49,074 bases of DNA from Darwinimomas sp963643215 (GCA_963643215.1 CAVIJY010000007.1:1-49074), one strand, 5' to 3'. Counted from the stretch's first letter, positions 1-8,400 are shown. Notes: generated by a model from the letters alone, not told the origin. Program-made: numbers and translations.

Positions 1-29
1 TTTATAACACGCCTCTCAATGAGGATGAA

Positions 30-120
30 GTGGGGCAAAAGCCCCACGGGAATCCGAATTGAGACCGGATTGTGGGAGTGCGAAGCACGAAACAATCCGA
101 GTAACCGGAAGTTCGGGTGC
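30..120. repeat. Dispersed hairpin repeat, long form
   Basis: This stretch holds two hairpins: GTGGGGC-AAAA-GCCCCAC at 30-47, and CGGATTGT (66-73) pairing with ACAATCCG (92-99), with GTGC-GAA-GCAC nested inside at 78-88. The segments on either side of the second hairpin (agccccacgggaatccg and agtaaccg, then gttcgggtgc) recur in reverse orientation at 21787-21828, there joined directly without the roughly 43-bp hairpin module. It is non-coding and lies just upstream of the glycosyltransferase promoter. Confidence 0.7.
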
Positions 121-122
121 TG

Positions 123-131
123 TGCTATAAT
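123..131 (+). promoter_or_regulatory. Extended -10 promoter for the glycosyltransferase operon
   Basis: TGCTATAAT is an extended -10 (TGn plus a perfect TATAAT). No good -35 hexamer is visible at the right spacing, as is common for extended -10 promoters. A start around position 138 would leave a leader of about 35 nt before the ATG at 172, which carries a GGGAGG ribosome-binding site. Confidence 0.5.
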
Positions 132-171
132 ACCAAAGCAATTCCTGCGAAGGGACATACGGGAGGACAAG

Positions 172-1563
172 ATGGACAAGACGATATGCCTGTTAAATGA
201 CTCATTTCCGCCGCTGATAGACGGCGTTGCCAATACGATAAAAAACTATGCTCAGGTCCTGCACGGGATGGGAGAGGATGTCATGGTCGTATGCCCGGAC
301 AACCCGGACAAGAACGATTCGATATATGATTTTGATGTGCTCAGATATCACAGCCTTGATGCGAGAAGCATGACAGGATTCACGCTCGGCATGCCGTTCT
401 CGCCTACCATCGCCGACAGGCTGGCGAAAAAAAATATAGGGATCATGCATTGCCATTGCCCGGCTACTACGCTTTTTCTGGCGAGGTCTATGAGGGATTC
501 CGTAGTAAATGCTCCGCTCATCATGACATATCATACAAAGTATGATGTTGATATCCAGAAGATCGTCAAGCTCAGAAGGGTTACCGACAGCGCGGTAAGG
601 GTGATGGTTGACAACATAAGCGCCTGCGATGAGGTCTGGACTGTCAGCAGAGGCGCAGGAGAGAATCTGAAGTCGCTCGGGTACAGGGGCGATGTCTATG
701 TCATGGAAAACGGCGTGGATATGCCCCTCGGAAGAGTCTCCGATGATGTGATAGCAAAGGCGGTAAAGGGGTATGATCTGCCTGAGGGAGTTCCCGTATT
801 TCTGTTTGTGGGACGCCAGATGTGGTACAAGGGAGAGAAAATCATACTGGACGCACTGGAGGGGCTCAAATCTGCCGGGATGAATTTCCGTATGGTATTC
901 ATCGGAACCGGTCTGGATGCCGATGCCATAAAGCAGTATGCCATGGATGCAGGGCTTGGGGACTACTGCATATTTACTGGAGCCATCAGAGATCGCGAGC
1001 TCCTGAGAGGCTGGTATGCAAGGGCGGATCTGTTTCTGTTCCCGTCCACATATGACACAAACGGTCTTGTGGTGCGGGAGGCGGCGGCAAGTTCGCTTCC
1101 GACTGTTATGATAAAAGACAGCTGTGCCTCAGAGGGCGTGACAGACGACGTAAACGGTTTTCTGGTATCCGAGACTTCCGCATCGCTCGCCATAAAGCTG
1201 TATCAGCTTTGCAGACATCCGGAGCGCATAAGGGCGGTAGGAGACGGCGCAGCGCGGGATATATACATATCCTGGGAGGATGCGGTACAAAAGGCTCAAA
1301 AGCGCTACGAGCTCGTCATGGAAAATTATGAGAAGGGATATTATCCCAGACACGCGAAGATGACGGATGAGCTTTTAAAGTCCTCCGGAGAGGTGATGAA
1401 GGCTCTGGGGTATGTAAAGCGTGCAGGAAAACTTCCGGCGGCCATAAAAAACCGATTCACCGGGAAGCGTTCTCAGGCACCGGAGGAGTACTATCCGCAT
1501 CAAAGGGTTGATGACAGAGTGGACGATGAGGAGGAGACGCTTGGAGAAAGAGAGGATGACTGA
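172..1563 (+). CDS. GT4-family glycosyltransferase
   Basis: A 463-residue GT-B glycosyltransferase. The start is the ATG at 172, preceded by GGGAGG. An upstream in-frame extension to 19 would run through the intergenic hairpins and is not credible. The N-terminal domain opens with a sequence of the NDSFPPLIDGVA type, as in diacylglycerol glucosyltransferases and other GT4 enzymes. The C-terminal nucleotide-sugar domain has VFLFVGRQMWYKG and the GT4 acidic motif as D295-x7-E303, with Asp in place of the usual first Glu. There is no signal peptide, so it should act at the inner face of the membrane. It is the first gene of an operon with thiN, hddA and gmhA and overlaps thiN by 8 nt. Acceptor and donor are unknown. 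A glycolipid synthase is the closest general match, but a heptose-using enzyme is conceivable from the context. Confidence 0.85.
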   Translation: MDKTICLLNDSFPPLIDGVANTIKNYAQVLHGMGEDVMVVCPDNPDKNDSIYDFDVLRYHSLDARSMTGFTLGMPFSPTIADRLAKKNIGIMHCHCPATTLFLARSMRDSVVNAPLIMTYHTKYDVDIQKIVKLRRVTDSAVRVMVDNISACDEVWTVSRGAGENLKSLGYRGDVYVMENGVDMPLGRVSDDVIAKAVKGYDLPEGVPVFLFVGRQMWYKGEKIILDALEGLKSAGMNFRMVFIGTGLDADAIKQYAMDAGLGDYCIFTGAIRDRELLRGWYARADLFLFPSTYDTNGLVVREAAASSLPTVMIKDSCASEGVTDDVNGFLVSETSASLAIKLYQLCRHPERIRAVGDGAARDIYISWEDAVQKAQKRYELVMENYEKGYYPRHAKMTDELLKSSGEVMKALGYVKRAGKLPAAIKNRFTGKRSQAPEEYYPHQRVDDRVDDEEETLGEREDD

Positions 1564-2212
1564 GACACCGGGCAGGCGGTGCCTTATTATCTCGGGAGGG
1601 GATTATTATATCCCGGATGTCAGGACAGAGGACTATGAGCTGGTCATCGCCTGCGACAGAGGATACGAGTATGCCGTGCGTGCAGGCATCAAGGCGGATG
1701 TGATACTCGGGGACTATGATTCCGCGGATGCAAGGCCTGATGCCGACGCGGCACCGGTGGTGCTGACATATATCAGCGACAAGGATGACACGGATACGAT
1801 GCTTGCGGTAAAATACGCATTGAGCCATGATGTCTCGCAGATAGATATCTGCTGCGGCCTCGGAGGGCGACTGGATCATACCTACGGCAATATCATGTCG
1901 GGCGCGCTTGGCGCGAGAGGCGGGTGTGTGACCAGGATACTGGGAGAGGATGAGATCATCTGGATATTCGCTGATACGCAGATAGAGATACCGCGCATGG
2001 ACGGGTGGTCGCTGTCATGCTTTTCTATCTCGGACATATCCCGCGGAGTTACCATAAAGGGAACCAAATTTGAAGCAGAGGACACGGAACTGACCAATGC
2101 CTCCACACTCGGCAACAGCAACAACTGGGCGCAGGATACGGCCCGGATCTGCTGCGGTGATGGCGTCATGATGGTCATATGTTCGCGTCTGGAAGGCGGA
2201 GAGCACCTATGA
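1556..2212 (+). CDS. thiN: Thiamine pyrophosphokinase
   Basis: A 218-residue protein that transfers pyrophosphate from ATP to thiamine to give thiamine diphosphate. The start at 1556 overlaps the end of the glycosyltransferase and has GGAGAAAGAGAGG upstream. Family motifs visible are IISGGDYYIP near the N-terminus, ACDRG, GDYDS around residues 52-56, a KDDTDTMLA segment and GGRLDHTYGN, which together form the ATP/thiamine site. The C-terminal beta domain is present (SLSCFSIS and the TELTNASTLGNSN region). The gene ends with an ATGA overlap into hddA. Its position inside a sugar-nucleotide operon is unusual, since thiN in Firmicutes more often follows rpe/rsgA. Confidence 0.92.
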   Translation: MTETPGRRCLIISGGDYYIPDVRTEDYELVIACDRGYEYAVRAGIKADVILGDYDSADARPDADAAPVVLTYISDKDDTDTMLAVKYALSHDVSQIDICCGLGGRLDHTYGNIMSGALGARGGCVTRILGEDEIIWIFADTQIEIPRMDGWSLSCFSISDISRGVTIKGTKFEAEDTELTNASTLGNSNNWAQDTARICCGDGVMMVICSRLEGGEHL

Positions 2213-3210
2213 TTATCACACAGACACCGTTTCGTATGTCATTTTTCGGCGGCGGGACGGACATCGAGGAATACTTCAGAGAGTACGGCGGAGCCGTGCT
2301 TTCTACGACATTTGACAAATACTGCTATGTAAATGTGCGCCATCTTCCGAGATTTTTTGATTACTCCTCGGAATTTTCATATTCAAAGATAGAGCGCGTG
2401 ACGCAGCCGGAGCAGATCCAGCATCCGTCTATTCGAAACGCCATGAAGATGCTGGATATGCATGAGATCAGGCTCACATATGAAGCGGATCTTCCGGCAC
2501 GCTCGGGATTGGGAACCAGCAGCTCCTTTGCGGTAGGTATGCTGAATGCTTTCTACGCGCTCAAGGGAAGATATGCCGACAAAAGACAGCTGGCAGACGA
2601 TGCCATATATCTGGAGCGCGTGCTCTGCGGCGAAGCGGGAGGCTGGCAGGATCAGATAGCGGCGGCTTACGGAGGATTGAACAGGATAAACTTTGATGCC
2701 GATGGCTATGAGGTTCTTCCGGTTATCATATCACCGGAGAGAAAGGCTCTGCTGAGTGACAGCCTGATGATGTTTTTCACGGGCTTTACAAGATTCTCAT
2801 CGGATGTTCAGCAGGCCAATGCCGCAGACCGAAGATCAAAGCTGGCTCAGCTCAGGGAGATGCATGAGATGGTGACGGAGGCGGAGCGGATACTGACGGA
2901 CAGACAGGCGGACATGGACGAGTTCGGAAGGCTTTTAAACCATACATGGCAGCTGAAGAAGCAGACAGGGCATGCGGTATCGACATCGGGTATCGACGAG
3001 CTTTATGACAGAGCAATCAAAGCCGGAGCTATAGGCGGCAAGCTTCTTGGCGCGGGCGGCGGCGGATTTCTGGTATTTTATGTTCCGAAGGAGCGGCAGG
3101 AGAATGTGGCGAAGGCCATGAACGGGCTGATGCATATACCGTTCAGGTTTGAGAACAGCGGGACGCGGGTCATTCATTATACTCCGGAGCTTTGGGAGGA
3201 AAGAAAATGA
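2209..3210 (+). CDS. hddA: D-glycero-D-manno-heptose 7-phosphate kinase (GHMP family)
   Basis: A 333-residue GHMP-superfamily kinase. The N-terminal stretch RMSFFGGGTDIEEYF and the ATP-binding loop LPARSGLGTSSSFAVGML (about residues 98-115) match the HddA type, as does GGKLLGAGGGGFLVFY near residues 275-290. HddA phosphorylates D-glycero-D-manno-heptose 7-phosphate at C1. It overlaps thiN by the tetranucleotide ATGA and gmhA in the same way, so translation is probably coupled. The next gene encodes the preceding enzyme of the pathway, and the phosphatase and guanylyltransferase steps are encoded at 40195-41502. L-fucose or other sugar kinases belong to the same family, but the gmhA partner favours HddA. 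Confidence 0.85.
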   Translation: MIITQTPFRMSFFGGGTDIEEYFREYGGAVLSTTFDKYCYVNVRHLPRFFDYSSEFSYSKIERVTQPEQIQHPSIRNAMKMLDMHEIRLTYEADLPARSGLGTSSSFAVGMLNAFYALKGRYADKRQLADDAIYLERVLCGEAGGWQDQIAAAYGGLNRINFDADGYEVLPVIISPERKALLSDSLMMFFTGFTRFSSDVQQANAADRRSKLAQLREMHEMVTEAERILTDRQADMDEFGRLLNHTWQLKKQTGHAVSTSGIDELYDRAIKAGAIGGKLLGAGGGGFLVFYVPKERQENVAKAMNGLMHIPFRFENSGTRVIHYTPELWEERK

Positions 3211-3863
3211 AAGCATACATAGAGGAGCTGGTGAAAAGATATCCTTCGCTTGAGTCGGAAGCAGACCGGATATACAGTGCCTATGAGGTGCTGAAGGAGT
3301 GCTATGAAAACGACGGAAAGCTTCTCATCGCGGGAAACGGCGGCTCCGCGGCGGACAGCGAGCATATCGCCGGCGAGCTGATGAAAAGGTTCAGGATACC
3401 ACGACCCATCCCGCGGGAGCTGGCGCGAAGGCTCATAGAGCAGGATCCGGACCGCGGAGCGCAGCTTGCGAAAAATCTGGAATGCTGCCTTACGGCTATA
3501 CCGCTTGTGGCGCATGAGGCGCTCAGCACGGCATATATCAACGATGTGGACGGATATGGAGTATTCGCTCAGCAGCTTCTGGGATTTGCCAGAAAGGGCG
3601 ATGTATTTCTGGCGATCTCAACATCGGGCAACAGCAGAAATGTGATGAATGCGGTGATTGTGGCAAAGGCGCTCGGAATGAAGGTCATAGGACTGACCGG
3701 AGCGGACGGCGGGGAGCTCGCGAGAGCCGCGGATGTAGCTATCAGAGTTCCCGAGACGGAGACATATAAGATTCAGGAGCTGCATCTTCCCGTATATCAT
3801 TGTCTGTGCATGATGCTTGAGGAGCATTTCTTCGGCGGCAGATTCGGGGAGGAGACATTGTAA
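3207..3863 (+). CDS. gmhA: Phosphoheptose isomerase (SIS domain)
   Basis: A 218-residue SIS-domain protein that isomerises sedoheptulose 7-phosphate to D-glycero-D-manno-heptose 7-phosphate. The sugar-phosphate loop IAGNGGSAADSEHIAGEL (about residues 41-58) and ISTSGNSRNV (about 137-146) are intact, as is the C-terminal IQELHLPVYH segment carrying the Glu/His pair of GmhA. It is about 25 residues longer than the enterobacterial enzyme, and the extra residues lie between the first loop and the AYINDV segment (PRELARRLIEQDPDRGAQLA). The start overlaps the hddA stop, with GGGAGG 8 nt upstream. It is the last gene of the operon and is followed by a strong bidirectional terminator. Confidence 0.88.
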   Translation: MKAYIEELVKRYPSLESEADRIYSAYEVLKECYENDGKLLIAGNGGSAADSEHIAGELMKRFRIPRPIPRELARRLIEQDPDRGAQLAKNLECCLTAIPLVAHEALSTAYINDVDGYGVFAQQLLGFARKGDVFLAISTSGNSRNVMNAVIVAKALGMKVIGLTGADGGELARAADVAIRVPETETYKIQELHLPVYHCLCMMLEEHFFGGRFGEETL

Positions 3864-3905
3864 GCTCGGACCGCTCATCCGACCGGGGATGAGACACATG
3901 GTTTT

Positions 3906-3935
3906 AAAAGGCCTCGCCAAGGTGCGGGGCCTTTT
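3906..3935. terminator. Bidirectional rho-independent terminator
   Basis: AAAAGGCCTCGC (3906-3917) pairs with GCGGGGCCTTTT (3924-3935) across a 6-nt loop, with one G-T pair. A and T tracts on both sides suit both gmhA (plus) and the convergent acyltransferase (minus). Confidence 0.9.
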
Positions 3936-3939
3936 GCTG

Positions 3940-5073
3940 TCAGATTCCTGATATTCTCCCGGATATCCATCCGGAGATCCTCCTGAGCAGCATGGCAGCC
4001 GCGGTCATGATAGATATTTCTATAAGAAAAAGCACGCAGGCAGCTCCTGCGGAGAGGATGATCCTGCCTGAGAGCAGGTCTCCGAAGGCATATATGATGA
4101 TGTGATGAACAAGATAGACGAAGTAGCTGATCGAAGCGGTGCGCGTGACGGCTGCTGAAAGAGCTGCGGGCAGTCGCGAAAGCAGCGCCTCGGCCTGAAG
4201 ACCGGTCAGAAATAAGGCTGCAACAAGCGCAGTGTTGATGAATGCGGGGTGAACAGGCAGCAGCGCAAGCCCCGCAGACAAGATCAGCCATGGATGCCTT
4301 TTCACAGATTCAAGATTTATCCCCATAAAGACGCCGAGGGCAAACTCGCATATCTTGATAAAGAAGTCCATATACCAGGGAACAGAGGCATAGTGTGAGC
4401 CTATGGTACCGGGCAGAAGAGCGCGCAGTCTTTCATAGGAAAGCACGATGATGACATAATATATGAGCCCTGCGACCATCGCGGGAACCGGCTTTTTCTT
4501 CAGACAAAAGAGTATCAGAGGAAAGAGCAGGTACATAAGCACGAGTGCTCCGAGAAACCATTCTCCGATACCGAGGGAAAATGTGCGCGTGCCGGTCATG
4601 CTTATATATTCATCCATCCCCAATGCGGTAAACAGTATGCGCCACTTCGGGACATCGAAGAATACGGCACCGCGCGTGCTTATGAGCTTTATGGGAGCGT
4701 ATACCGCATAGACTATATAAAACGGAATGAGAATCTGCCGGAATCTTCCGAGATAGTACGATCTGAGAACTTTACTGTCGGTGATATCACATCTGCCGTA
4801 TTTGATTCCGAGACCGACTCCTGATATCAAAAAGAACATGCCTACGGCGATCATGACCAGGTGAGCTCTGCCAAAGGACATGACGATATCGGGATCCGTG
4901 ATGTCGGAGATCCCGCGGATGACCAGCTCCTTGCCGAAGTGATACAGGATGATAACCGAAAAGGCCAGAACCCTCAGCACATCCATGAACAGATATCTTC
5001 CGGTGTTGCGCCGCGTCTGCATTTTTGAATCGTTCTGACTGCCGTATATATCGATACTTGAAGGGAGCTTCAT
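3940..5073 (-). CDS. Integral-membrane acyltransferase (acyltransferase-3 family)
   Basis: A 377-residue multi-pass membrane protein of the acyltransferase-3/OatA-like family, which transfers acyl groups to surface polysaccharides, peptidoglycan or other exported glycans. The start ATG (complement of 5071-5073) has AAAGGAA upstream; a longer reading adds 17 residues without a better site. After a polar N-terminus, the typical first helix motif YLFMDVLRVLAFSVIILYHF carries the family's conserved Arg and His. About ten hydrophobic helices follow, ending in a short basic tail. There is no extracellular SGNH domain. It converges on the heptose/glycosyltransferase operon, so a role in decorating the same glycan is possible but unproven. 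Confidence 0.82.
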   Translation of the reverse strand: MKLPSSIDIYGSQNDSKMQTRRNTGRYLFMDVLRVLAFSVIILYHFGKELVIRGISDITDPDIVMSFGRAHLVMIAVGMFFLISGVGLGIKYGRCDITDSKVLRSYYLGRFRQILIPFYIVYAVYAPIKLISTRGAVFFDVPKWRILFTALGMDEYISMTGTRTFSLGIGEWFLGALVLMYLLFPLILFCLKKKPVPAMVAGLIYYVIIVLSYERLRALLPGTIGSHYASVPWYMDFFIKICEFALGVFMGINLESVKRHPWLILSAGLALLPVHPAFINTALVAALFLTGLQAEALLSRLPAALSAAVTRTASISYFVYLVHHIIIYAFGDLLSGRIILSAGAACVLFLIEISIMTAAAMLLRRISGWISGRISGI

Positions 5074-5181
5074 GGAAATATTCCTTTCATGCCGTGACGC
5101 AGAGCGCGGGGCATCCGCGAGCATGGATTATGTATGATGCGTCCTTGCGCGGGGCATCGCTCAAGGAACACCACCGCAGAT

Positions 5182-5210
5182 ACTATAAACGCTGACGCCG
5201 CCATGATCAA
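5182..5210 (-). promoter_or_regulatory. Promoter for the acyltransferase gene
   Basis: Read on the minus strand: TTGATC (5210-5205), a 17-nt spacer, then TATAGT (5187-5182). It lies about 110 nt upstream of the start codon, and a direct repeat GCGCGGGGCATC (5104-5115 and 5147-5158) falls within the leader. Confidence 0.5.
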
Positions 5211-5272
5211 GATAGTCAAAGCGCTGTACAATGTGCCCTGCACAAAACATGCATTTTGTATACAAATGTAAG

Positions 5273-5301
5273 TTGACGGAGTGAATAAGCAAATCTATAA
5301 T
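5273..5301 (+). promoter_or_regulatory. Sigma-A type promoter for ispE
   Basis: TTGACG (5273-5278) is followed by a 17-nt spacer and a perfect TATAAT (5296-5301), leaving a leader of roughly 35 nt before the ispE start. Confidence 0.75.
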
Positions 5302-5342
5302 TGTTCTGAAAATGCGACAAAATGCACGAATCGGAGCTTGAT

Positions 5343-6194
5343 ATGAAAGTAAAGGCGTATGCAAAAATCAATATAGGCCTGAATATAACGGGACGACGCG
5401 ATGACGGATACCACCTGATCGATACCATCATGCAGACTGTGGATCTGTGCGATGAGCTTGAGATAGAGGAGACGAGGATACCCGGAGTGACCATGACATG
5501 CGACTGCCCGGAGCTGGCATGCGACGACCGCAACCTTGTGGTGAGAGCCGCAAAGGCGATGCTTCCGCCGGAGGCCGGAGTCAGTATAGCGCTTCACAAG
5601 GCCATACCTATGGGATCGGGTCTTGGAGGCGGAAGTGCGGATGCTGCCGCTGTGCTGAAGGCATTGAACGAGATGTTTGAGATAGGCTATGAGAAGGGAC
5701 GGCTTGACTCCATAGGAATCACTCTTGGAGCGGATGTTCCGTTCGCGCTTCATGCGGGAACCGTAAGAGCTGAGGGAATAGGTCAGATACTGACCAGACT
5801 TCCGTCGCTTCCGAAATGGTATGTGCTGATAGTAAAGCCGGAGGAATCAGCATCAACTGCCGATATATACAGCAAGTTTGACAGCATGTGGCTCTCGAGA
5901 GAGGCTCACCCGGATATGGACGGGCTTACGGATGCGGTTAAACGCCAGAATATGGAGGACGTGGCCGGAGGCATGTGCAACATACTTGAGAAGGTAACAG
6001 TCACGATGGTGCCGCGCATCAAAGGTATAAAAAAGCAGATGCTTGAGGGGGGTGCGCTCGGCGCACAGATGACAGGCAGCGGATCGGCAGTATGGGGACT
6101 GTTCAGAGACGGGGAGAGCGCACGGACATGCGGCGGAATGTTCCCGGATAAAGATGTATTTATTACTCAGCTGCGTGCAAAGGAGGAGAGATGA
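5343..6194 (+). CDS. ispE: 4-diphosphocytidyl-2-C-methyl-D-erythritol kinase
   Basis: A 283-residue GHMP kinase of the MEP isoprenoid pathway; it phosphorylates the 2-hydroxyl of CDP-methylerythritol using ATP. MKVKAYAKINIGL at the N-terminus and PMGSGLGGGSADAAAVL (about residues 88-104) are diagnostic, and the C-terminal MTGSGSAVWGLF loop is present. The chosen start (ATG 5343) is the family's usual one, although its ribosome-binding site (GGAGC) is weak; an ATG at 5322 would add seven residues. The stop overlaps the GntR gene by ATGA. The next pathway gene present here, ispF, lies at 17097. Confidence 0.93.
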   Translation: MKVKAYAKINIGLNITGRRDDGYHLIDTIMQTVDLCDELEIEETRIPGVTMTCDCPELACDDRNLVVRAAKAMLPPEAGVSIALHKAIPMGSGLGGGSADAAAVLKALNEMFEIGYEKGRLDSIGITLGADVPFALHAGTVRAEGIGQILTRLPSLPKWYVLIVKPEESASTADIYSKFDSMWLSREAHPDMDGLTDAVKRQNMEDVAGGMCNILEKVTVTMVPRIKGIKKQMLEGGALGAQMTGSGSAVWGLFRDGESARTCGGMFPDKDVFITQLRAKEER

Positions 6195-6856
6195 CTGCTA
6201 TGATGAAACTTAATGAAAATGAATATATGCCGCTCAGAGATGTAGTGTTCAACACACTGCGTCAGGAGATCATACACGGCGAGCTGAAGCCGGGAGAGAG
6301 ACTGCTGGAGATCCCGCTGGCTGAAAAGCTCGGAGTCAGCAGGACACCTATCAGAGAGGCTATAAGAAAGCTCGAGCTGGAGGGCCTTGTGGTGATGCTT
6401 CCCAGAAGAGGCGCTACGGTTGCCGGAATCACCAGCAAGAATCTGCGGGATGTGCTTGAGATACGGCGCGCGCTTGAGGAGCTGGCTATAGGCCTTGCCT
6501 GCGAGAGAATGACTGACGGGCAGCTGGCAGAGCTGGACGAGGTGGGCAACAGGATCAAGACCAATATCGAGACGGCGGACGCATCTGACATCGCCGATAT
6601 GGATGAGACATTCCATACGCTGATATATGAATCAACAAATAACCCGAGACTGGTAAACATACTGGCCAATCTGCGCGAGCAGATGTACCGGTACAGACTG
6701 GTATACATTCAGGATAAGGAAAAACGCGAGAAAGTATGCATAGAGCACGACTGCATCATGAAGGCACTCCACGAGCGCAAGATGGATGAGTGCAAGGCCG
6801 CTGTCAGAACTCATATCGACAATCAGGAGAAGGCGATTCTCGCAAGCATCAAGTAA
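6191..6856 (+). CDS. GntR-family transcriptional regulator with FCD domain
   Basis: A 221-residue regulator of the FadR subfamily. A winged helix-turn-helix spans about residues 12-75, with the characteristic LRQEIIHGELKPGERL and LGVSRTPIREAIRKLELEGLV. It is followed by an all-helical FCD ligand-binding domain containing DMDETFHTLIYE and a C-terminal HDCIMKAL/VRTHIDNQ region with the Asp/His residues that normally bind a metal. The start overlaps the ispE stop and has AAGGAGG just upstream. The ligand is unknown; co-transcription with ispE points to no particular effector. Confidence 0.88.
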   Translation: MTAMMKLNENEYMPLRDVVFNTLRQEIIHGELKPGERLLEIPLAEKLGVSRTPIREAIRKLELEGLVVMLPRRGATVAGITSKNLRDVLEIRRALEELAIGLACERMTDGQLAELDEVGNRIKTNIETADASDIADMDETFHTLIYESTNNPRLVNILANLREQMYRYRLVYIQDKEKREKVCIEHDCIMKALHERKMDECKAAVRTHIDNQEKAILASIK

Positions 6857-6882
6857 TCCGAAGAAAGGGCAGATCATAAAGC

Positions 6883-7941
6883 ATGAATAAGCAGGTTTTG
6901 GCGGTGGTATTTGGCGGGCAGTCGTCTGAGCATGAGGTTTCCTGCAAATCCGTCATAAATATTGTGAAAAACATCAATCCCGAGAAGTATGAGATCATAC
7001 TCATCGGGATCACGAAGCAGGGCAAATGGCTGCTGGCGGACTCTGTCGACCGGATAAAGGACGGATCATGGGTGAACGGCAGGACGCGTGCAATCATTTC
7101 CCCTGACGCCTATGAGCAGGCAGTAGTGATTGAGGAAGAAAAGAAGGTATATGCGAAGCATGTGGATGTCGTGTTCCCGGTGCTGCACGGAAGGTACGGA
7201 GAGGACGGAACCATACAGGGTCTGTGCGAGCTGGCTCACATCCCGTATGTGGGCTGCGGCGTTCTGGCAAGCGCCGTCTCCATGGATAAGGTATATACAA
7301 AGCTGATAGTGTCGCATCTGGGGATAGATATGGCTCCGAGCCTTGTAGTATTTGACGATCAGGTGCGCGAGCATATGCCTGAGACTGTTGCCAGAATCGA
7401 AGCCGCGTGGGAGTATCCGGTATTTGTCAAGCCGGCCTGTGAAGGATCAAGCTGCGGTGTCACCAGAGCCGACAACAGGGAAATGCTGGAAAAAGGACTT
7501 CTTCTTGCCGCAGACTATGACGGAAAGATCCTGGTTGAGAAAATGATCAGAGGACGGGAGGTCGAGTGCGCAGTGCTCGGAGGCAGAAAAACACAGCCTC
7601 AGGCGAGCGGCGTGGGAGAGATCCTGTCGGCGTCGCAGTTCTACGACTATGACGCAAAGTACAACAATCCGCAGTCGGAGACCATAACGGATCCGGATAT
7701 AGCGCCTGAGACAGTCGAGCGCGTAAGACAGTGCGCCGTCTCGATATTCAGGGCAGTGAACGGCTTTGGTATGTCAAGAGTCGATTTCTTCATCGAGGAT
7801 GACGGTACGGTAGTATTTAACGAGATCAATACCATACCGGGATTTACGGATATAAGCATGTATCCGATGCTGTGGGAGAAGGCAGGCCTCTCGGGAGAAG
7901 AGCTTGTACAGACACTCATCAATCTTGCCTTTGAACGGTGA
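6883..7941 (+). CDS. ddl: D-alanine--D-alanine ligase
   Basis: A 352-residue ATP-grasp enzyme that makes the D-Ala-D-Ala dipeptide for peptidoglycan precursors. Visible are the N-terminal VVFGGQSSEHEVS, the HGRYGEDGTIQGL segment, VKPACEGSSCGV, the omega-loop FYDYDAKYNN and the Mg-binding FNEINTIPGFT. The Tyr-containing FYDYDAKY loop is the form that makes D-Ala-D-Ala; VanA-type D-Ala-D-Lac ligases differ here, so this is not a vancomycin-resistance ligase. It starts 26 nt after the GntR gene and is followed 3 nt later by the DUF1934 gene. Confidence 0.93.
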   Translation: MNKQVLAVVFGGQSSEHEVSCKSVINIVKNINPEKYEIILIGITKQGKWLLADSVDRIKDGSWVNGRTRAIISPDAYEQAVVIEEEKKVYAKHVDVVFPVLHGRYGEDGTIQGLCELAHIPYVGCGVLASAVSMDKVYTKLIVSHLGIDMAPSLVVFDDQVREHMPETVARIEAAWEYPVFVKPACEGSSCGVTRADNREMLEKGLLLAADYDGKILVEKMIRGREVECAVLGGRKTQPQASGVGEILSASQFYDYDAKYNNPQSETITDPDIAPETVERVRQCAVSIFRAVNGFGMSRVDFFIEDDGTVVFNEINTIPGFTDISMYPMLWEKAGLSGEELVQTLINLAFER

Positions 7942-7944
7942 TAT

Positions 7945-8328
7945 ATGAGGGTGAAGGTTAGGATTGAAAGCATCCATGACGATGATGAACCTATTGTGGC
8001 AGAATACACAGGCGTATGGGATGGCTCTGACGCCGGAGGAAAAGTCAGGTACGGTGACGGCGATGTGCTCAGCATCAAAGAGGACAGGGTGATCATAGAT
8101 GAAGCCGGAGAGATGAAGGCGCACATCGTACTCTGCGCGGATGACAAGGTACGGGAAACCGCATTTGAGACAGCTATGGGAACGATGATGTTCGGTATAG
8201 CGACCCATCGGCTTTGCATATTGAGGACACCCGAAAGGATGATGATAGAGACCGAGTACAGTCTGATGGTACGGGACGATACGGTCAGCAGTGTCAGGAT
8301 GAGAATTTCGGTGATACCGGATATGTGA
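7945..8328 (+). CDS. DUF1934 (YwiB-like) small beta-barrel protein
   Basis: A 127-residue protein of the DUF1934/YwiB family, which forms a lipocalin-like barrel and has no established function. The pattern of short strands fits the family (GKVRYGDGDVLSIKEDRVIIDEAGE, then a C-terminal IETEYSLMVRDDTVSSVRMRISV), as does the conserved MMFGIATHRL region. The ATG is 3 nt after the ddl stop, so it is probably translated from the ddl message. A perfect 18-bp stem terminator follows. Confidence 0.75.
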   Translation: MRVKVRIESIHDDDEPIVAEYTGVWDGSDAGGKVRYGDGDVLSIKEDRVIIDEAGEMKAHIVLCADDKVRETAFETAMGTMMFGIATHRLCILRTPERMMIETEYSLMVRDDTVSSVRMRISVIPDM

Positions 8329-8400
8329 AATGACGGCTCGAAAAGCTTGGGATCAACAGCTGCACAGCCTGCTGAGTGCTTTGCGCTTCTGCAATCCCAT

